DNA from: Ruminococcus sp.
GTDB lineage: Bacteria; Bacillota; Clostridia; Oscillospirales; Acutalibacteraceae
Direction of reading: 5' to 3'
Length of the DNA stretch: 64,000 bases
Assembly (NCBI GenBank): GCA_017458845.1
Contig: JAFSZY010000016.1
Coordinates: 1 to 64,000, forward strand
Part shown: one piece after another, positions 16,164 to 26,468 of the stretch
Numbering within the stretch: the first letter of the stretch is position 1
Layout of the letters: each line of letters starts with the position of its first letter
Position numbers and translations under genes: made by a program
The notes under the pieces: model-generated
What the model was told of the DNA's origin: nothing
The model's input: the letters and a program-made list of their open reading frames with translations, nothing else
Databases searched by the model: none

Positions 16164-16317
16164 ATTGTGATAAATCACAATAATCTTATTTATATTGCCC
16201 GCTCAGTTTGCCGTATGCGGCAACGAGCGATGGCTGAAATTTCCATCCACGCCTTGTCCGCCCACGGTAAGGTTATGGAAATGATATTTTTTGTGGGCGG
16301 AAAGGCTATGGAAATTT
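16164..16317 (+). promoter_or_regulatory. Conserved structured 5' leader, copy A (novel, riboswitch-like)
   Basis: About 80% identical to 37440-37604 outside loops. Elements in order: hairpin ATTGTGA-TAAA-TCACAAT (16164-16181); stem CGCTC (16200-16204) with GAGCG (16225-16229); then three nested stems: AAATTTCCAT (16237-16246) with ATGGAAATTT (16308-16317), GCCTT (16251-16255) with AAGGC (16302-16306), and GCCCAC (16260-16265) with GTGGGC (16293-16298). Together they bury the ribosome binding site GGAAAGG and end next to the start codon at 16318. A competing hairpin, CCTTGTC (16252-16258) with GGTAAGG (16266-16272), would open the inner stems. No known riboswitch class was recognised. Confidence 0.7.
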
Positions 16318-16869
16318 ATGTATAACGAAATTCAACAACAGGCTCTGCAGGCTTTCAAGGAGCTTGTCGAAAAGGCAAAGCTCAAGAAGGGCGATATCAT
16401 TGTCCTAGGCTGTTCCACAAGCGAGGTGGTCGGCTCGAGGATAGGCACGAACTCCAAGTTCGATTGCGCCAAAATGCTCTACGACAGCTTTTATCCTTAC
16501 CTCAAGGACTGCGGCATTTTTTTGGCGGCTCAGTGCTGCGAGCACCTGGGCAGAGCGCTTGTGGTAGAGCGTGAGTACGCCGGAAAGCACAACCTTACCA
16601 TTGTCAACGCTATCCCTCAGCCCAAGGCGGGCGGAAGCAGCGCCACGACAGCCTATAAGGTTTTTGAGTCTCCCGTGCTTGTGGAGCATATCAAGGCTGA
16701 CGCGGGCATTGATATCGGCGGCACACTCATAGGTATGCACCTCAAGGAGGTTGCCGTTCCGCTGAGATTGTCAGTTAAAAAAATTGGCTGCGCAAACGTA
16801 ATCTGCGCCAGAACACGCCCGAAGTTTGTCGGCGGAGAACGCGCTGTGTATGACGAAGATTTAATGTAG
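16318..16869 (+). CDS. DUF436/TIGR01440 family protein (YwlG-like)
   Basis: A 183-residue soluble protein of the UPF0340 family, with the conserved segments GDIIVLGCSTSEVVGSRIG near the start, CCEHLGRALVVE in the middle and GGTLIGMHLKEVAVP towards the end. Function is unknown; the conserved Cys, His and Glu residues suggest an enzyme or cofactor-binding role, but that is inference. The ATG at 16318 touches the 3' strand of the structured leader. A short alternative frame from the ATG at 16308 stops after five codons. An HD-domain gene follows 9 bp later. Confidence 0.88.
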   Translation: MYNEIQQQALQAFKELVEKAKLKKGDIIVLGCSTSEVVGSRIGTNSKFDCAKMLYDSFYPYLKDCGIFLAAQCCEHLGRALVVEREYAGKHNLTIVNAIPQPKAGGSSATTAYKVFESPVLVEHIKADAGIDIGGTLIGMHLKEVAVPLRLSVKKIGCANVICARTRPKFVGGERAVYDEDLM

Positions 16870-16878
16870 GAGAAGAAT

Positions 16879-17457
16879 ATGACAGCTAAAGAAGAATTTA
16901 TCAAGATATATAAGGAAAACATTTCCCGCGAGGGTTCCGCGGAGCTGCTCGAGTGGATTGAAAAGACCGATTTCTTTGACGCTCCCGCCAGCACTCGTTA
17001 TCACTGCGCCTGTGAGCACGGGCTTGTTATGCACTCCGTGAGTGTGTTCAATACAATGGTTGAAAAGCACTTCGATGAGGAAGAGGACAGTCTGGAGAGC
17101 TTCGCTATCTGCGCTTTGCTGCACGATTTGTGCAAGGCTCAGTTCTACAAAATAAGCTCCCGAAATGTCAAGAACGAGGACACGGGCAAGTGGGAAAAGG
17201 TGCCTTACTATTCTATTGACGATATGTTCCCTTACGGTCACGGCGAAAAGTCCGTTTTCCTCATTGAGCGCAAAATGCGTCTAAAGCTCGACGAGGCTAT
17301 GGCTATCCGCTGGCATATGGGTGAGTTCGGCGACAAGAACAGCAACACGATTTCTCAGGCTTACGAAAAGTATCCGCTCGCCGTAAAACTCCACCTCGCC
17401 GATTTAGAGTCTACATTTCTCCGCGAAAAAGGCACTTCCGCGGTTAATAACAGATAA
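16879..17457 (+). CDS. HD-domain phosphohydrolase-like protein
   Basis: A 192-residue protein with HD-superfamily features: YHCACEHGLVMHSVSV (first metal His), LLHDLCKAQFYK (HD pair) and the later His in AIRWHMGEFG. These would bind one or two divalent metals and act on a nucleotide or phosphoester. The substrate is unknown. AGGAGAAG precedes the ATG, and it follows the DUF436 gene closely, so both share the structured leader's transcript. Confidence 0.85.
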   Translation: MTAKEEFIKIYKENISREGSAELLEWIEKTDFFDAPASTRYHCACEHGLVMHSVSVFNTMVEKHFDEEEDSLESFAICALLHDLCKAQFYKISSRNVKNEDTGKWEKVPYYSIDDMFPYGHGEKSVFLIERKMRLKLDEAMAIRWHMGEFGDKNSNTISQAYEKYPLAVKLHLADLESTFLREKGTSAVNNR

Positions 17458-19646
<2,189 letters not shown>

Positions 19647-19658
19647 AGGAGAGGAATT

Positions 19659-21305
19659 ATGAAAAAATCATTTATTCGCTTATTAAGCACAGCTCTTTCA
19701 GCGCTTATGCTGATTTCTCTGTTCACCGTTTCAGCGTTCGCCGCCGACGCAAACTTTGCTCAAACAGGCGGAGAAGGCGGCTCGGAAGGCGATATCACAT
19801 GGGGCTGGACAAGCGCGACCAACACGCTTACAATCGGCGGCACTGGCGATATGAACAGCTATGACGAGGAAAATCTTCCCCCCTGGTACGATTACCGCAA
19901 CGATATCGACAGGATTGAAGTGGACGAAGGCGTAGAATCAATCGGCTGGTTTGCTTTTTACGGTCTGTATAACGCCAAGGAGATAGTACTTCCCGAAAGT
20001 CTGACTTTCATAGGCGGCTGGGCGTTCTCAGGCTGTGATTCGCTCAAAACAATTTCTATACCTAAAAACGTTAGTAATATCCATCGGGACGCATGGGATG
20101 ATACGTATATATCCGAATTTATTGTTGACCCGTTAAACCAGAACTATCTTGCTATTGACGGAAGTCTTTACGCTTATAACAGCGACAATGACCTTGTTTT
20201 ATTAAAATACGCAAACGGTATTGCTGATAAGAACTTTATCGTTCCCGACACGGTTGTTAAAATCAGCGAGGAAGCGTTTGACGACTGCACAATCCTGACA
20301 AAAATCACCATCACAAAGAACGTCAAGGAAATAAGCTCTTACGCTATCAAGAATTGCCCCGCGCTTACGAGTATCGAGGTTGTTGAAAACAGCAAGTATT
20401 TCTACAGCCAAAGCGGCGTTCTGTTCAAAAAGAACGCGGGTAATACTGCCTCGCTTCTGCGTTATCCACAGGCTAAATCGAGTGCTAAATACACTGTTCC
20501 TGACGCGACTTCCGAGATTCTTACCAATGCGTTCTCTGATGCCGTAAAGCTCAAAAGCGTAATAATACCAGACAGCGTAAATAAAATAGGTATGTACGCT
20601 TTTTGGAATTGCGCAAGGCTCAGCTCTGTTGACCTCGGCTGCGGCGTAAAGAATATCGGCTACTTCGCCTTTGACTGTCCCTCGCTCAAAGCTGTATATA
20701 TTCCCAAGTCCGTTACATCAATCTCAACTGAGGCTTTTGGATTTATGAGTTTGATAGGGGGGGAAGCAAAAGTCAGCGGCTTTAAGCTCTATTATGTAAA
20801 GGGCGCGTCAAACGCGGATATGATTTGTGATTACTGCGCTAATTACGGAATAGCCAAGGATTATCTGACTTTGAGTTCACCAAGCCTTAAAGCGGGCGCG
20901 GCAAAATCAATTGTTCCCGCTGTTGGAGTTGTAAAATCCTGGGTCAGCAACAAAAAGTCCGTTGCCGCCGTTAAGAACGGCAAGATATACGCGCTCAAAA
21001 AGGGCAAAGCTACAATTACCGCCAAGCTTTCCGATGGTATGAAGCTTACAGGCAAAGTCACTGTCAAAACTAATCCCAAGCTCTCCAAGTCGAGCGTAAC
21101 GGTTAAGAAAGGCAAGACGGTTTCCGTTAAGATTACGGGCAAAGTCAAAGAGATAAAGAACGTTTATACAAATACAAAAACCGCCAAAATCACCTCGTCT
21201 AAATCCGCGACTACTCTTAAGGTCAAGGGACTCAAAAAAGGAACGACAACCTTAAAAGTTAAGGTCAACGGATACTCACTCAGTCTTAAAGTCAAAGTCA
21301 ACTGA
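19659..21305 (+). CDS. Secreted BspA-like leucine-rich repeat protein with Ig-like C-terminus
   Basis: A 548-residue exported protein. A signal peptide (about 1-28, ending SAFAADA) is followed by an LRR_5/BspA-type repeat region (about 70-385) with recurring motifs such as LTFIGGWAFSGCDSLKTISIP. Next come a bacterial Ig-like (Big_2) segment (about 410-480: VSNKKSVAAVKNGKIYALKKG) and a Lys-rich repeat end. It has no sortase motif or membrane helix, so it is released or held non-covalently. Such proteins often bind host or environmental surfaces. It follows ligA by 12 bp. Confidence 0.85.
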   Translation: MKKSFIRLLSTALSALMLISLFTVSAFAADANFAQTGGEGGSEGDITWGWTSATNTLTIGGTGDMNSYDEENLPPWYDYRNDIDRIEVDEGVESIGWFAFYGLYNAKEIVLPESLTFIGGWAFSGCDSLKTISIPKNVSNIHRDAWDDTYISEFIVDPLNQNYLAIDGSLYAYNSDNDLVLLKYANGIADKNFIVPDTVVKISEEAFDDCTILTKITITKNVKEISSYAIKNCPALTSIEVVENSKYFYSQSGVLFKKNAGNTASLLRYPQAKSSAKYTVPDATSEILTNAFSDAVKLKSVIIPDSVNKIGMYAFWNCARLSSVDLGCGVKNIGYFAFDCPSLKAVYIPKSVTSISTEAFGFMSLIGGEAKVSGFKLYYVKGASNADMICDYCANYGIAKDYLTLSSPSLKAGAAKSIVPAVGVVKSWVSNKKSVAAVKNGKIYALKKGKATITAKLSDGMKLTGKVTVKTNPKLSKSSVTVKKGKTVSVKITGKVKEIKNVYTNTKTAKITSSKSATTLKVKGLKKGTTTLKVKVNGYSLSLKVKVN

Positions 21306-21319
21306 CAAGGAGAAGCGTT

Positions 21320-22381
21320 ATGAATAAAAAAAGAGGTATTCCCTGCATTGTGATTGGTATAGTTATCTCGGTTTTGGGTGTTTTCCCGATAATCGCGGGC
21401 ATTGTTATCGACAACAGCGAGTATTACTATAACTATCAGTTTGATAATGTTTATCGCAGCGACTTCATTTTGAACTTGCCTAAAATTTTGCTTATCACGG
21501 GTGCTGTTACGATATTTTTAGGCCTAATGCTGATGATTCTCGGCGTTATATTATACAGCGCCTCGGGCGGTAATAAGCAGATTCCCGCGCCTGAGGCAAA
21601 TGTACCCCAAAACAGCGGCGCGGCAAATCACTGCGCGGTTATTGACGAAGTCGATTGTTTGACAGAATATCAGAAAATCGGACTTCTAAGCCGCCTTGGT
21701 GACTTCAAGAGCAAGACAAATTACGGCGTCGCGATTTACATCAAGCGCGATGACTTCAGTGAGGAGCTTTTTAAGTCGGCGTATAATTTTTATAAGACAA
21801 AAGCGCTCGGTCAAAGCTGCGTCATTCTTATGCTCAGCGCCGCCAACGGTAAAATGTTCATCTCCGCTTTGGGTAATTGCAGAAGGCTTGTAACCGACGC
21901 GGACAAGGAAAGAATATACAACACTCTGCAAAATTATATTTTCAGCGGTCAGTACTATGACGCTTGTATTGAGTTTGTTGACGCGGCGCTCGATTGTGTC
22001 GCGGGCGCGAACAAACAAAACGCCGCGCCTCAGTTTAATAAATTCAACCCAATACCCGCGCCTCAGCCCGTCAGCGTGAGCGAGACCTCTCAGCCGCGGG
22101 AGCTTGACAACGTTAATCCGTATGAGGAAGTAAAGACCCGGGCGGCGCAAGCTCCTGTTCAGTCTTTTGAGTCTGTTAACGCGGAACCATATAAACCCGC
22201 CCATCCTCAGAACATCACACCCGCCCCTCAGACAGAAGAGCGGGCTGATTCCTACGAGAGCGCAGAGCCGGTCAACGCTGAGCCCGAACCCGTTTTTCAC
22301 AACAATTTCTGCACAGTGTGCGGAGCGGCAATCGGCAAAGGCGATAAGTTCTGCGTTCAATGCGGAAACAAATTGATTTAG
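21320..22381 (+). CDS. Membrane protein with TPM domain and C-terminal zinc ribbon
   Basis: A 353-residue protein with two N-terminal membrane helices (about 9-31 and 54-78). A TPM-fold domain follows (about 97-225, with DEVDCLTEYQK and YGVAIYIKRDD), then a Pro/Ala/Glu-rich linker. The last 25 residues form a CxxC-CxxC zinc ribbon (FCTVCGAAIGKGDKFCVQCG). TPM domains in other bacteria act in phosphatase-like or photosystem repair roles; its job here is unknown. It is probably co-transcribed with the LRR gene, and a strong terminator follows. Confidence 0.75.
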   Translation: MNKKRGIPCIVIGIVISVLGVFPIIAGIVIDNSEYYYNYQFDNVYRSDFILNLPKILLITGAVTIFLGLMLMILGVILYSASGGNKQIPAPEANVPQNSGAANHCAVIDEVDCLTEYQKIGLLSRLGDFKSKTNYGVAIYIKRDDFSEELFKSAYNFYKTKALGQSCVILMLSAANGKMFISALGNCRRLVTDADKERIYNTLQNYIFSGQYYDACIEFVDAALDCVAGANKQNAAPQFNKFNPIPAPQPVSVSETSQPRELDNVNPYEEVKTRAAQAPVQSFESVNAEPYKPAHPQNITPAPQTEERADSYESAEPVNAEPEPVFHNNFCTVCGAAIGKGDKFCVQCGNKLI

Positions 22382-22386
22382 TTTCA

Positions 22387-22418
22387 ATATGCACTGCTTC
22401 GGCAGTGCATATTTTTTT
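22387..22418 (+). terminator. Terminator before spoIIIAA
   Basis: ATATGCACTGC and GCAGTGCATAT form a perfect 11-bp stem with a TTCG loop and are followed by TTTTTT. Confidence 0.95.
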
Positions 22419-22435
22419 GCCCTGTTTCATATACC
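22407..22435 (+). promoter_or_regulatory. Candidate sigma-E promoter of the spoIIIA operon
   Basis: GCATATT (22407-22413), 14 bases, then CATATACC (22428-22435) resembles the sigma-E consensus (-35 ending ATATT, -10 CATACA-T). The -35 box lies in the 3' arm of the preceding terminator. The predicted transcription start falls at or within a few bases of the ATG at 22441. The spoIIIA operon is known to be sigma-E dependent. Confidence 0.55.
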
Positions 22436-22440
22436 TTACT

Positions 22441-23355
22441 ATGAAAACAAAGGACAACCTGAACATCATCAAAACCTGCCTGCCGTTTTCTTTGAGACCG
22501 GCGGTTGACAATCTCCCGAGCGCTACTCAGGAAATCCGCCTGCGGGTAAACCGCCCTGTAGTTATTCAAGCTTTTGATAAGACATATTACATAGACAACA
22601 GCTTGCGGTTAACAGGGAATCTTGAGGATGATTTGCTCATTTTAACTCAGCGTGAACTCATCGAAGCCTTCAGCGCGATATGCTCATACTCGGTCTATTC
22701 CAAGCAGAACGAGATTATAAACGGCTTTGTCACCCTCAAGGGCGGCAACCGCGCGGGAATTTGCGGCACGGCGGTTGTGACGGACGGAAAAATTATCAAC
22801 ATTCGCGACATCACCTCAATCAATATCCGTGTATGCGTAGAGATAATTGATTGCTCAAACGCTGTCTTAAACAATGTCAAAGACGTTTTTGGCGGGGTTC
22901 TGCTATGCGGTCCGCCTTGCAGCGGAAAGACGACAATTCTCCGCGATATCGCGCGGAAGATTTCCCCGAAATACAGAACCGCCGTCATAGATACCCGCGG
23001 CGAGCTCGCGGCTGTTTACGGCGGGATTCCTCAAAACGACGTCGGTATGAGCGACGTGCTCAATATGTATTCCAAGAATGACGGCTTTGAACACGCTATA
23101 AGATGCCTTTCGCCCGAGGTAATAATTTGTGACGAGCTCAGCGGGGAAGAGGACGCTTGTTCTGTTCTGAACGCCCAAAAGAGCGGCGTTACAGTCTACG
23201 CCTCTGCCCATTGCCGTGATGAGAACGAGCTTTTGTGCCGCCCTTATCTCAAATCTCTTATAAAGACCCGCTGCTTTGAAACCATAGTTTTCCTCGCGGC
23301 GGGGGAGAATGTCGGACAAGTCGCCGAGGTGAAACACATAGATGAATTACTATAA
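22441..23355 (+). CDS. spoIIIAA: Stage III sporulation protein AA (ATPase)
   Basis: A 304-residue secretion-type ATPase of the SpoIIIA-SpoIIQ channel, in the mother cell during engulfment. The Walker A motif GPPCSGKTT is near residues 157-165 and the Walker B-like VIICDELSGEED near 225. I chose the ATG at 22441; an upstream in-frame extension would cross the terminator. No ribosome binding site is visible, and the likely transcription start is next to this ATG, so the message may be leaderless. Confidence 0.93.
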   Translation: MKTKDNLNIIKTCLPFSLRPAVDNLPSATQEIRLRVNRPVVIQAFDKTYYIDNSLRLTGNLEDDLLILTQRELIEAFSAICSYSVYSKQNEIINGFVTLKGGNRAGICGTAVVTDGKIINIRDITSINIRVCVEIIDCSNAVLNNVKDVFGGVLLCGPPCSGKTTILRDIARKISPKYRTAVIDTRGELAAVYGGIPQNDVGMSDVLNMYSKNDGFEHAIRCLSPEVIICDELSGEEDACSVLNAQKSGVTVYASAHCRDENELLCRPYLKSLIKTRCFETIVFLAAGENVGQVAEVKHIDELL

Positions 23356-23833
23356 GCTATTCGGCGCGGGGCTGATTCTTATCTGCTGTACGCTCTGCGG
23401 GTTTTACTGTTCGTACAAACTTAGCTTTAAGCTGAGTTTTTTTAACAGCGCAATTGATTTCCTCTCACGGCTCGAAACAAACATCCGCTATTTCGGCGAC
23501 GATGTTTTTAAGCTGATTACTCTATCCGCGCCGTCTGAACTTTCTGAATTTTTCAGTGAAAAGAAAACTCCTTTCACAGCCTACTGGAACAGCTCGGTTC
23601 AAAGGCTTTCAAAAGCCTACAGCCTTTCATCAGAGGTGAGACGCAACCTTACAGAGTTTGGCAAAATGCTCGGTGCTACCGATGTCGAGGGGCAAATCAA
23701 GCACATATGCGTATACAAGAGCGTGTTCACAACCGCACGCGACAATTTCCAAAAGGACTGCAAAACAAAGGCGCGCCTTTACAAAACCCTGGGCTTTTTC
23801 GCGGGTGCGGTTTTGGCGCTGCTGATAATTTAG
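23342..23833 (+). CDS. spoIIIAB: Stage III sporulation protein AB
   Basis: A 163-residue membrane protein with an N-terminal hydrophobic helix, a helical soluble domain and a C-terminal membrane segment (about 148-162), resembling type II secretion F-like components. It overlaps spoIIIAA by 14 bp, typical of the tightly coupled operon. Identity is supported mainly by position and topology. Confidence 0.9.
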   Translation: MNYYKLFGAGLILICCTLCGFYCSYKLSFKLSFFNSAIDFLSRLETNIRYFGDDVFKLITLSAPSELSEFFSEKKTPFTAYWNSSVQRLSKAYSLSSEVRRNLTEFGKMLGATDVEGQIKHICVYKSVFTTARDNFQKDCKTKARLYKTLGFFAGAVLALLII

Positions 23834-23855
23834 GTTAACACAAAGGACTGATAAC

Positions 23856-24050
23856 GTGGACGTAGATATGATATTCAAAATCGCCGCTATCGGCATAATA
23901 GTAGCGGTCCTCAACCAACTGCTCGTGAGAAGCGGGCGTGAGGAACAGGCTATGCTGACCACTCTCGCGGGGCTGATTGTGGTGATGTCTATGCTGATGA
24001 CTCAAATCAGCTCTTTGTTCTCCACGATAAAGAATCTGTTCGGGCTATGA
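23856..24050 (+). CDS. spoIIIAC: Stage III sporulation protein AC
   Basis: A 64-residue protein with two membrane helices and the well conserved family sequence FKIAAIGIIVAVLNQLLVRS followed by GREEQAML. It starts with GTG, with AAAGGA eight bases upstream. Its stop overlaps the start of spoIIIAD. Confidence 0.95.
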   Translation: MDVDMIFKIAAIGIIVAVLNQLLVRSGREEQAMLTTLAGLIVVMSMLMTQISSLFSTIKNLFGL

Positions 24051-24442
24051 GTATCCTCGCGATTTCCTTTGTCGGTGTGACTACGGCGGTTTTGTCGCTT
24101 TCTCTCAGGCGTTATAACGCGGAGATTTCTATCGCCGTCGCCATTATCGGCAGTGTTATAATCTTTCTTTCAGTCCTTTTGAATTTAAGCTATGTCTACG
24201 ACACGGTAAAGTCCCTGTTCTCTGCTTCGTCAGTCAATTCAACATATATCCTGATTATGTTCAAGGCGGTTGGGATTTGTTTCCTCACGGAGTTTGCGAG
24301 CGACTGTTGTATCGACGCGGGGCAGCGCGCTCTCGCCAACAACATAGCCATAGCGGGCAAGGTGCTTGTGCTCGTCACGGCTATTCCGATGTACAAGGAC
24401 ATACTCGACATTGTCCTCAGTCTGACAGGCAGCGCGGTATGA
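24047..24442 (+). CDS. spoIIIAD: Stage III sporulation protein AD
   Basis: A 131-residue protein with about four membrane helices and the conserved tail GKVLVLVTAIPMYKDILDIV. It starts in the ATGA overlap with spoIIIAC and ends in an ATGA overlap with spoIIIAE. Confidence 0.95.
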   Translation: MSILAISFVGVTTAVLSLSLRRYNAEISIAVAIIGSVIIFLSVLLNLSYVYDTVKSLFSASSVNSTYILIMFKAVGICFLTEFASDCCIDAGQRALANNIAIAGKVLVLVTAIPMYKDILDIVLSLTGSAV

Positions 24443-25551
24443 AGTATCTTTTTTCGATTATTGCAGCTCTGGCGCTATTTCTGTCGCCGATAACCGTCAG
24501 CGCTCATGACAATATCCTCGGCTATGATACCAAGGAAATCACAGACAGCCTGCCAGATGAAGCGCAAAGCTCCCTCTCGGATTTGGGAGTAACTTCGCCC
24601 GATATTAATGAGCTGAACAACCTCAGCTTTGATAAAATTCTGAATGAAATAATGAATCTGACCGCCGAAAAGTCGCAAGCTCCGCTCAAGACGCTTTCCG
24701 TCCTTGTTGCGGTAATGCTCTTGTGCTCGCTTCTCTATACGTTCAAGAGCTCCGCCAAGACCTCCGCTATGCAAAGCGCGCTCTCACTCTGCGCAACGCT
24801 GTGTATCACTCTCTCTGTTTCAATCCCCGTTCTGTCCGTTATAGACAACAGCGTAAATATTATAAAAGCCGCGGCGGACTTTATGCTCGCGTATATCCCC
24901 GCGATGGTTTTTATCGTTTCAGCGACAGGCAGAGTAGTAAGCGGCGCGGCGTATTACGGCTTGACGGTTTTTATGGGGCAGTGCGTTTCACGGGCATCGT
25001 CGGATATTATCGCGCCATTTTTAAAACTTTTTCTCGCGCTTGGAGTAACTTCGGCGGTATCTCCCGCCGTAAATCTAAAGGGAATAATTCAGTTTGTCGC
25101 CAAAATCACCAGGTGGATTCTCGGCTTTGTCACCACGATATTCTCAGCGTTTCTGACGGTAAAGCAGATAGTCACCTCGAGTCTGGACAGCGTGTCCGAC
25201 AGGGCGATTAAGTTCAGCCTTACGGGCTTTGTTCCCGTGGCGGGAGCGGCGCTCGCGGAAGCGTACAAGAGTGTAGAGAGCTCCGTTTCCCTGCTCCGCT
25301 CGGGCGTGGGAGTGCTCGCGCTTATCGCCGTGGCGGTGATGTTTTTGCCCGCCCTGTTGGAATGCGTACTGTGGATGTTGTCGCTTCGCGCCGCTGGAGC
25401 TGTGGGGGAGCTCCTCAACTTAAGCGAAACCGTATTTTTGCTCGAATCCGTCCGAACCGTTATTTCTACAATCTTCGCCGTACTGCTTTCTGTCGCCGTT
25501 GTTTTTATTATATCCACCGCGCTTGTTCTGATGACGGGAGGGGTATCGTGA
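24439..25551 (+). CDS. spoIIIAE: Stage III sporulation protein AE
   Basis: A 370-residue protein with a cleavable N-terminal signal (about 1-24), a short soluble part with YDTKEITDSLPDE, and several membrane helices forming the putative channel core. The ATG at 24439 overlaps the spoIIIAD stop by four bases; longer upstream extensions in this frame lie inside spoIIIAD. The C-terminus overlaps the GTG of spoIIIAF. Confidence 0.95.
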   Translation: MKYLFSIIAALALFLSPITVSAHDNILGYDTKEITDSLPDEAQSSLSDLGVTSPDINELNNLSFDKILNEIMNLTAEKSQAPLKTLSVLVAVMLLCSLLYTFKSSAKTSAMQSALSLCATLCITLSVSIPVLSVIDNSVNIIKAAADFMLAYIPAMVFIVSATGRVVSGAAYYGLTVFMGQCVSRASSDIIAPFLKLFLALGVTSAVSPAVNLKGIIQFVAKITRWILGFVTTIFSAFLTVKQIVTSSLDSVSDRAIKFSLTGFVPVAGAALAEAYKSVESSVSLLRSGVGVLALIAVAVMFLPALLECVLWMLSLRAAGAVGELLNLSETVFLLESVRTVISTIFAVLLSVAVVFIISTALVLMTGGVS

Positions 25552-26021
25552 GTTCCTTAGCCGCTCTGATAGGCACTGTTTGCGTTTGTTGTGTCGCGGT
25601 GAGTATCCTGACAGCCGTCAGTCCCAACGGTATGACAAGCAAAACGCTGAATCTCGTGATAGGCGTGTTTATAGTCTGCGTGATGATAATTCCTTTAAAG
25701 AATTTTATAACCGGTTTTAATATGGATATCAAGTCGCCGAAAATCCCCGACAGCTTTTACTCTGACGCTCAGAGCGCCTACAACAGCGCTGTTGTAACCG
25801 AAACCGAAAACCGTCTCGAAAAAACACTCTTGAGTACATTGATGAGTGAAGGCTTTAAAGTGAAAAGCGTGGACATAAAACTCAGCAAAAACAAGTCGGG
25901 AGGAATAATTATATCGTCAATCAACATATACATTAACAAAACGGAGAACAATGTTATGAGGATAATCCGCCGTACCGAGGAGGAGTTTGCCGTCACGCCC
26001 GTAGTGACCGCGAAAGAGTAA
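25548..26021 (+). CDS. spoIIIAF: Stage III sporulation protein AF
   Basis: A 157-residue protein with two N-terminal membrane helices (MSSLAALIGTVCVCCVAVSI start) and a C-terminal soluble ring-building-motif-like domain. It starts with GTG in a GTGA overlap with spoIIIAE; GGGAGGGG lies just upstream. An in-frame extension upstream to 25362 is unlikely. Confidence 0.9.
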   Translation: MSSLAALIGTVCVCCVAVSILTAVSPNGMTSKTLNLVIGVFIVCVMIIPLKNFITGFNMDIKSPKIPDSFYSDAQSAYNSAVVTETENRLEKTLLSTLMSEGFKVKSVDIKLSKNKSGGIIISSINIYINKTENNVMRIIRRTEEEFAVTPVVTAKE

Positions 26022-26464
26022 TGTTTAAAAAACTGAATTTTCAAAAGCTTTTCAAAAACGGCAAAGCTAAGAACTTCATCATCGCCGTGGGAGTGCTGGG
26101 CGTTTTGCTCATTTTCATATCGTCCTTTTCGGGCTTTAACACGGAGCAAAAGGACACTTCCGACTACAGCGTCGCACAGTACAGGACGGACTTGCAGGAT
26201 TCTCTCAGCGAAATGCTCACCCGAATCGAGGGCGTCGGCAATGTCAGCGTGCTGCTGACTATCGAAAACTCAGTTGAGGGCGTGTATCTAGAAAACAATT
26301 CCACCAAAACCAAGGAGATTGAGCCCGTGATACGCGGAGTGATTGTGGCGTGCAGCGGGGGAGACGACTCCGTTGTGTGCGAACGGGTGCTTGACGCCGT
26401 CACAAAAGCATTGAACATATCGAGCGCTAAGGTCAGCGTAACAAAATTACAAGAACAGGAGTAA
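26021..26464 (+). CDS. spoIIIAG: Stage III sporulation protein AG
   Basis: A 147-residue protein with one N-terminal membrane helix (about 22-39). A soluble domain contains the conserved MLTRIEGVGNVSVLLT and the later PVIRGVIVACSGGDDSVV, which builds the large ring in the intermembrane space. Its start overlaps the spoIIIAF stop by one base. Confidence 0.95.
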   Translation: MFKKLNFQKLFKNGKAKNFIIAVGVLGVLLIFISSFSGFNTEQKDTSDYSVAQYRTDLQDSLSEMLTRIEGVGNVSVLLTIENSVEGVYLENNSTKTKEIEPVIRGVIVACSGGDDSVVCERVLDAVTKALNISSAKVSVTKLQEQE

Positions 26465-26468
26465 TACT

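Noticed and set aside
16236..16272. Resemblance of ATTTCCATCCACGC to a type I-C CRISPR repeat end (ATTTCAATCCACGC)
   Set aside because: Each locus has a single unit without spacers or cas genes, and the match covers only 13 of 14 bases. The stretch is explained by the leader stems.
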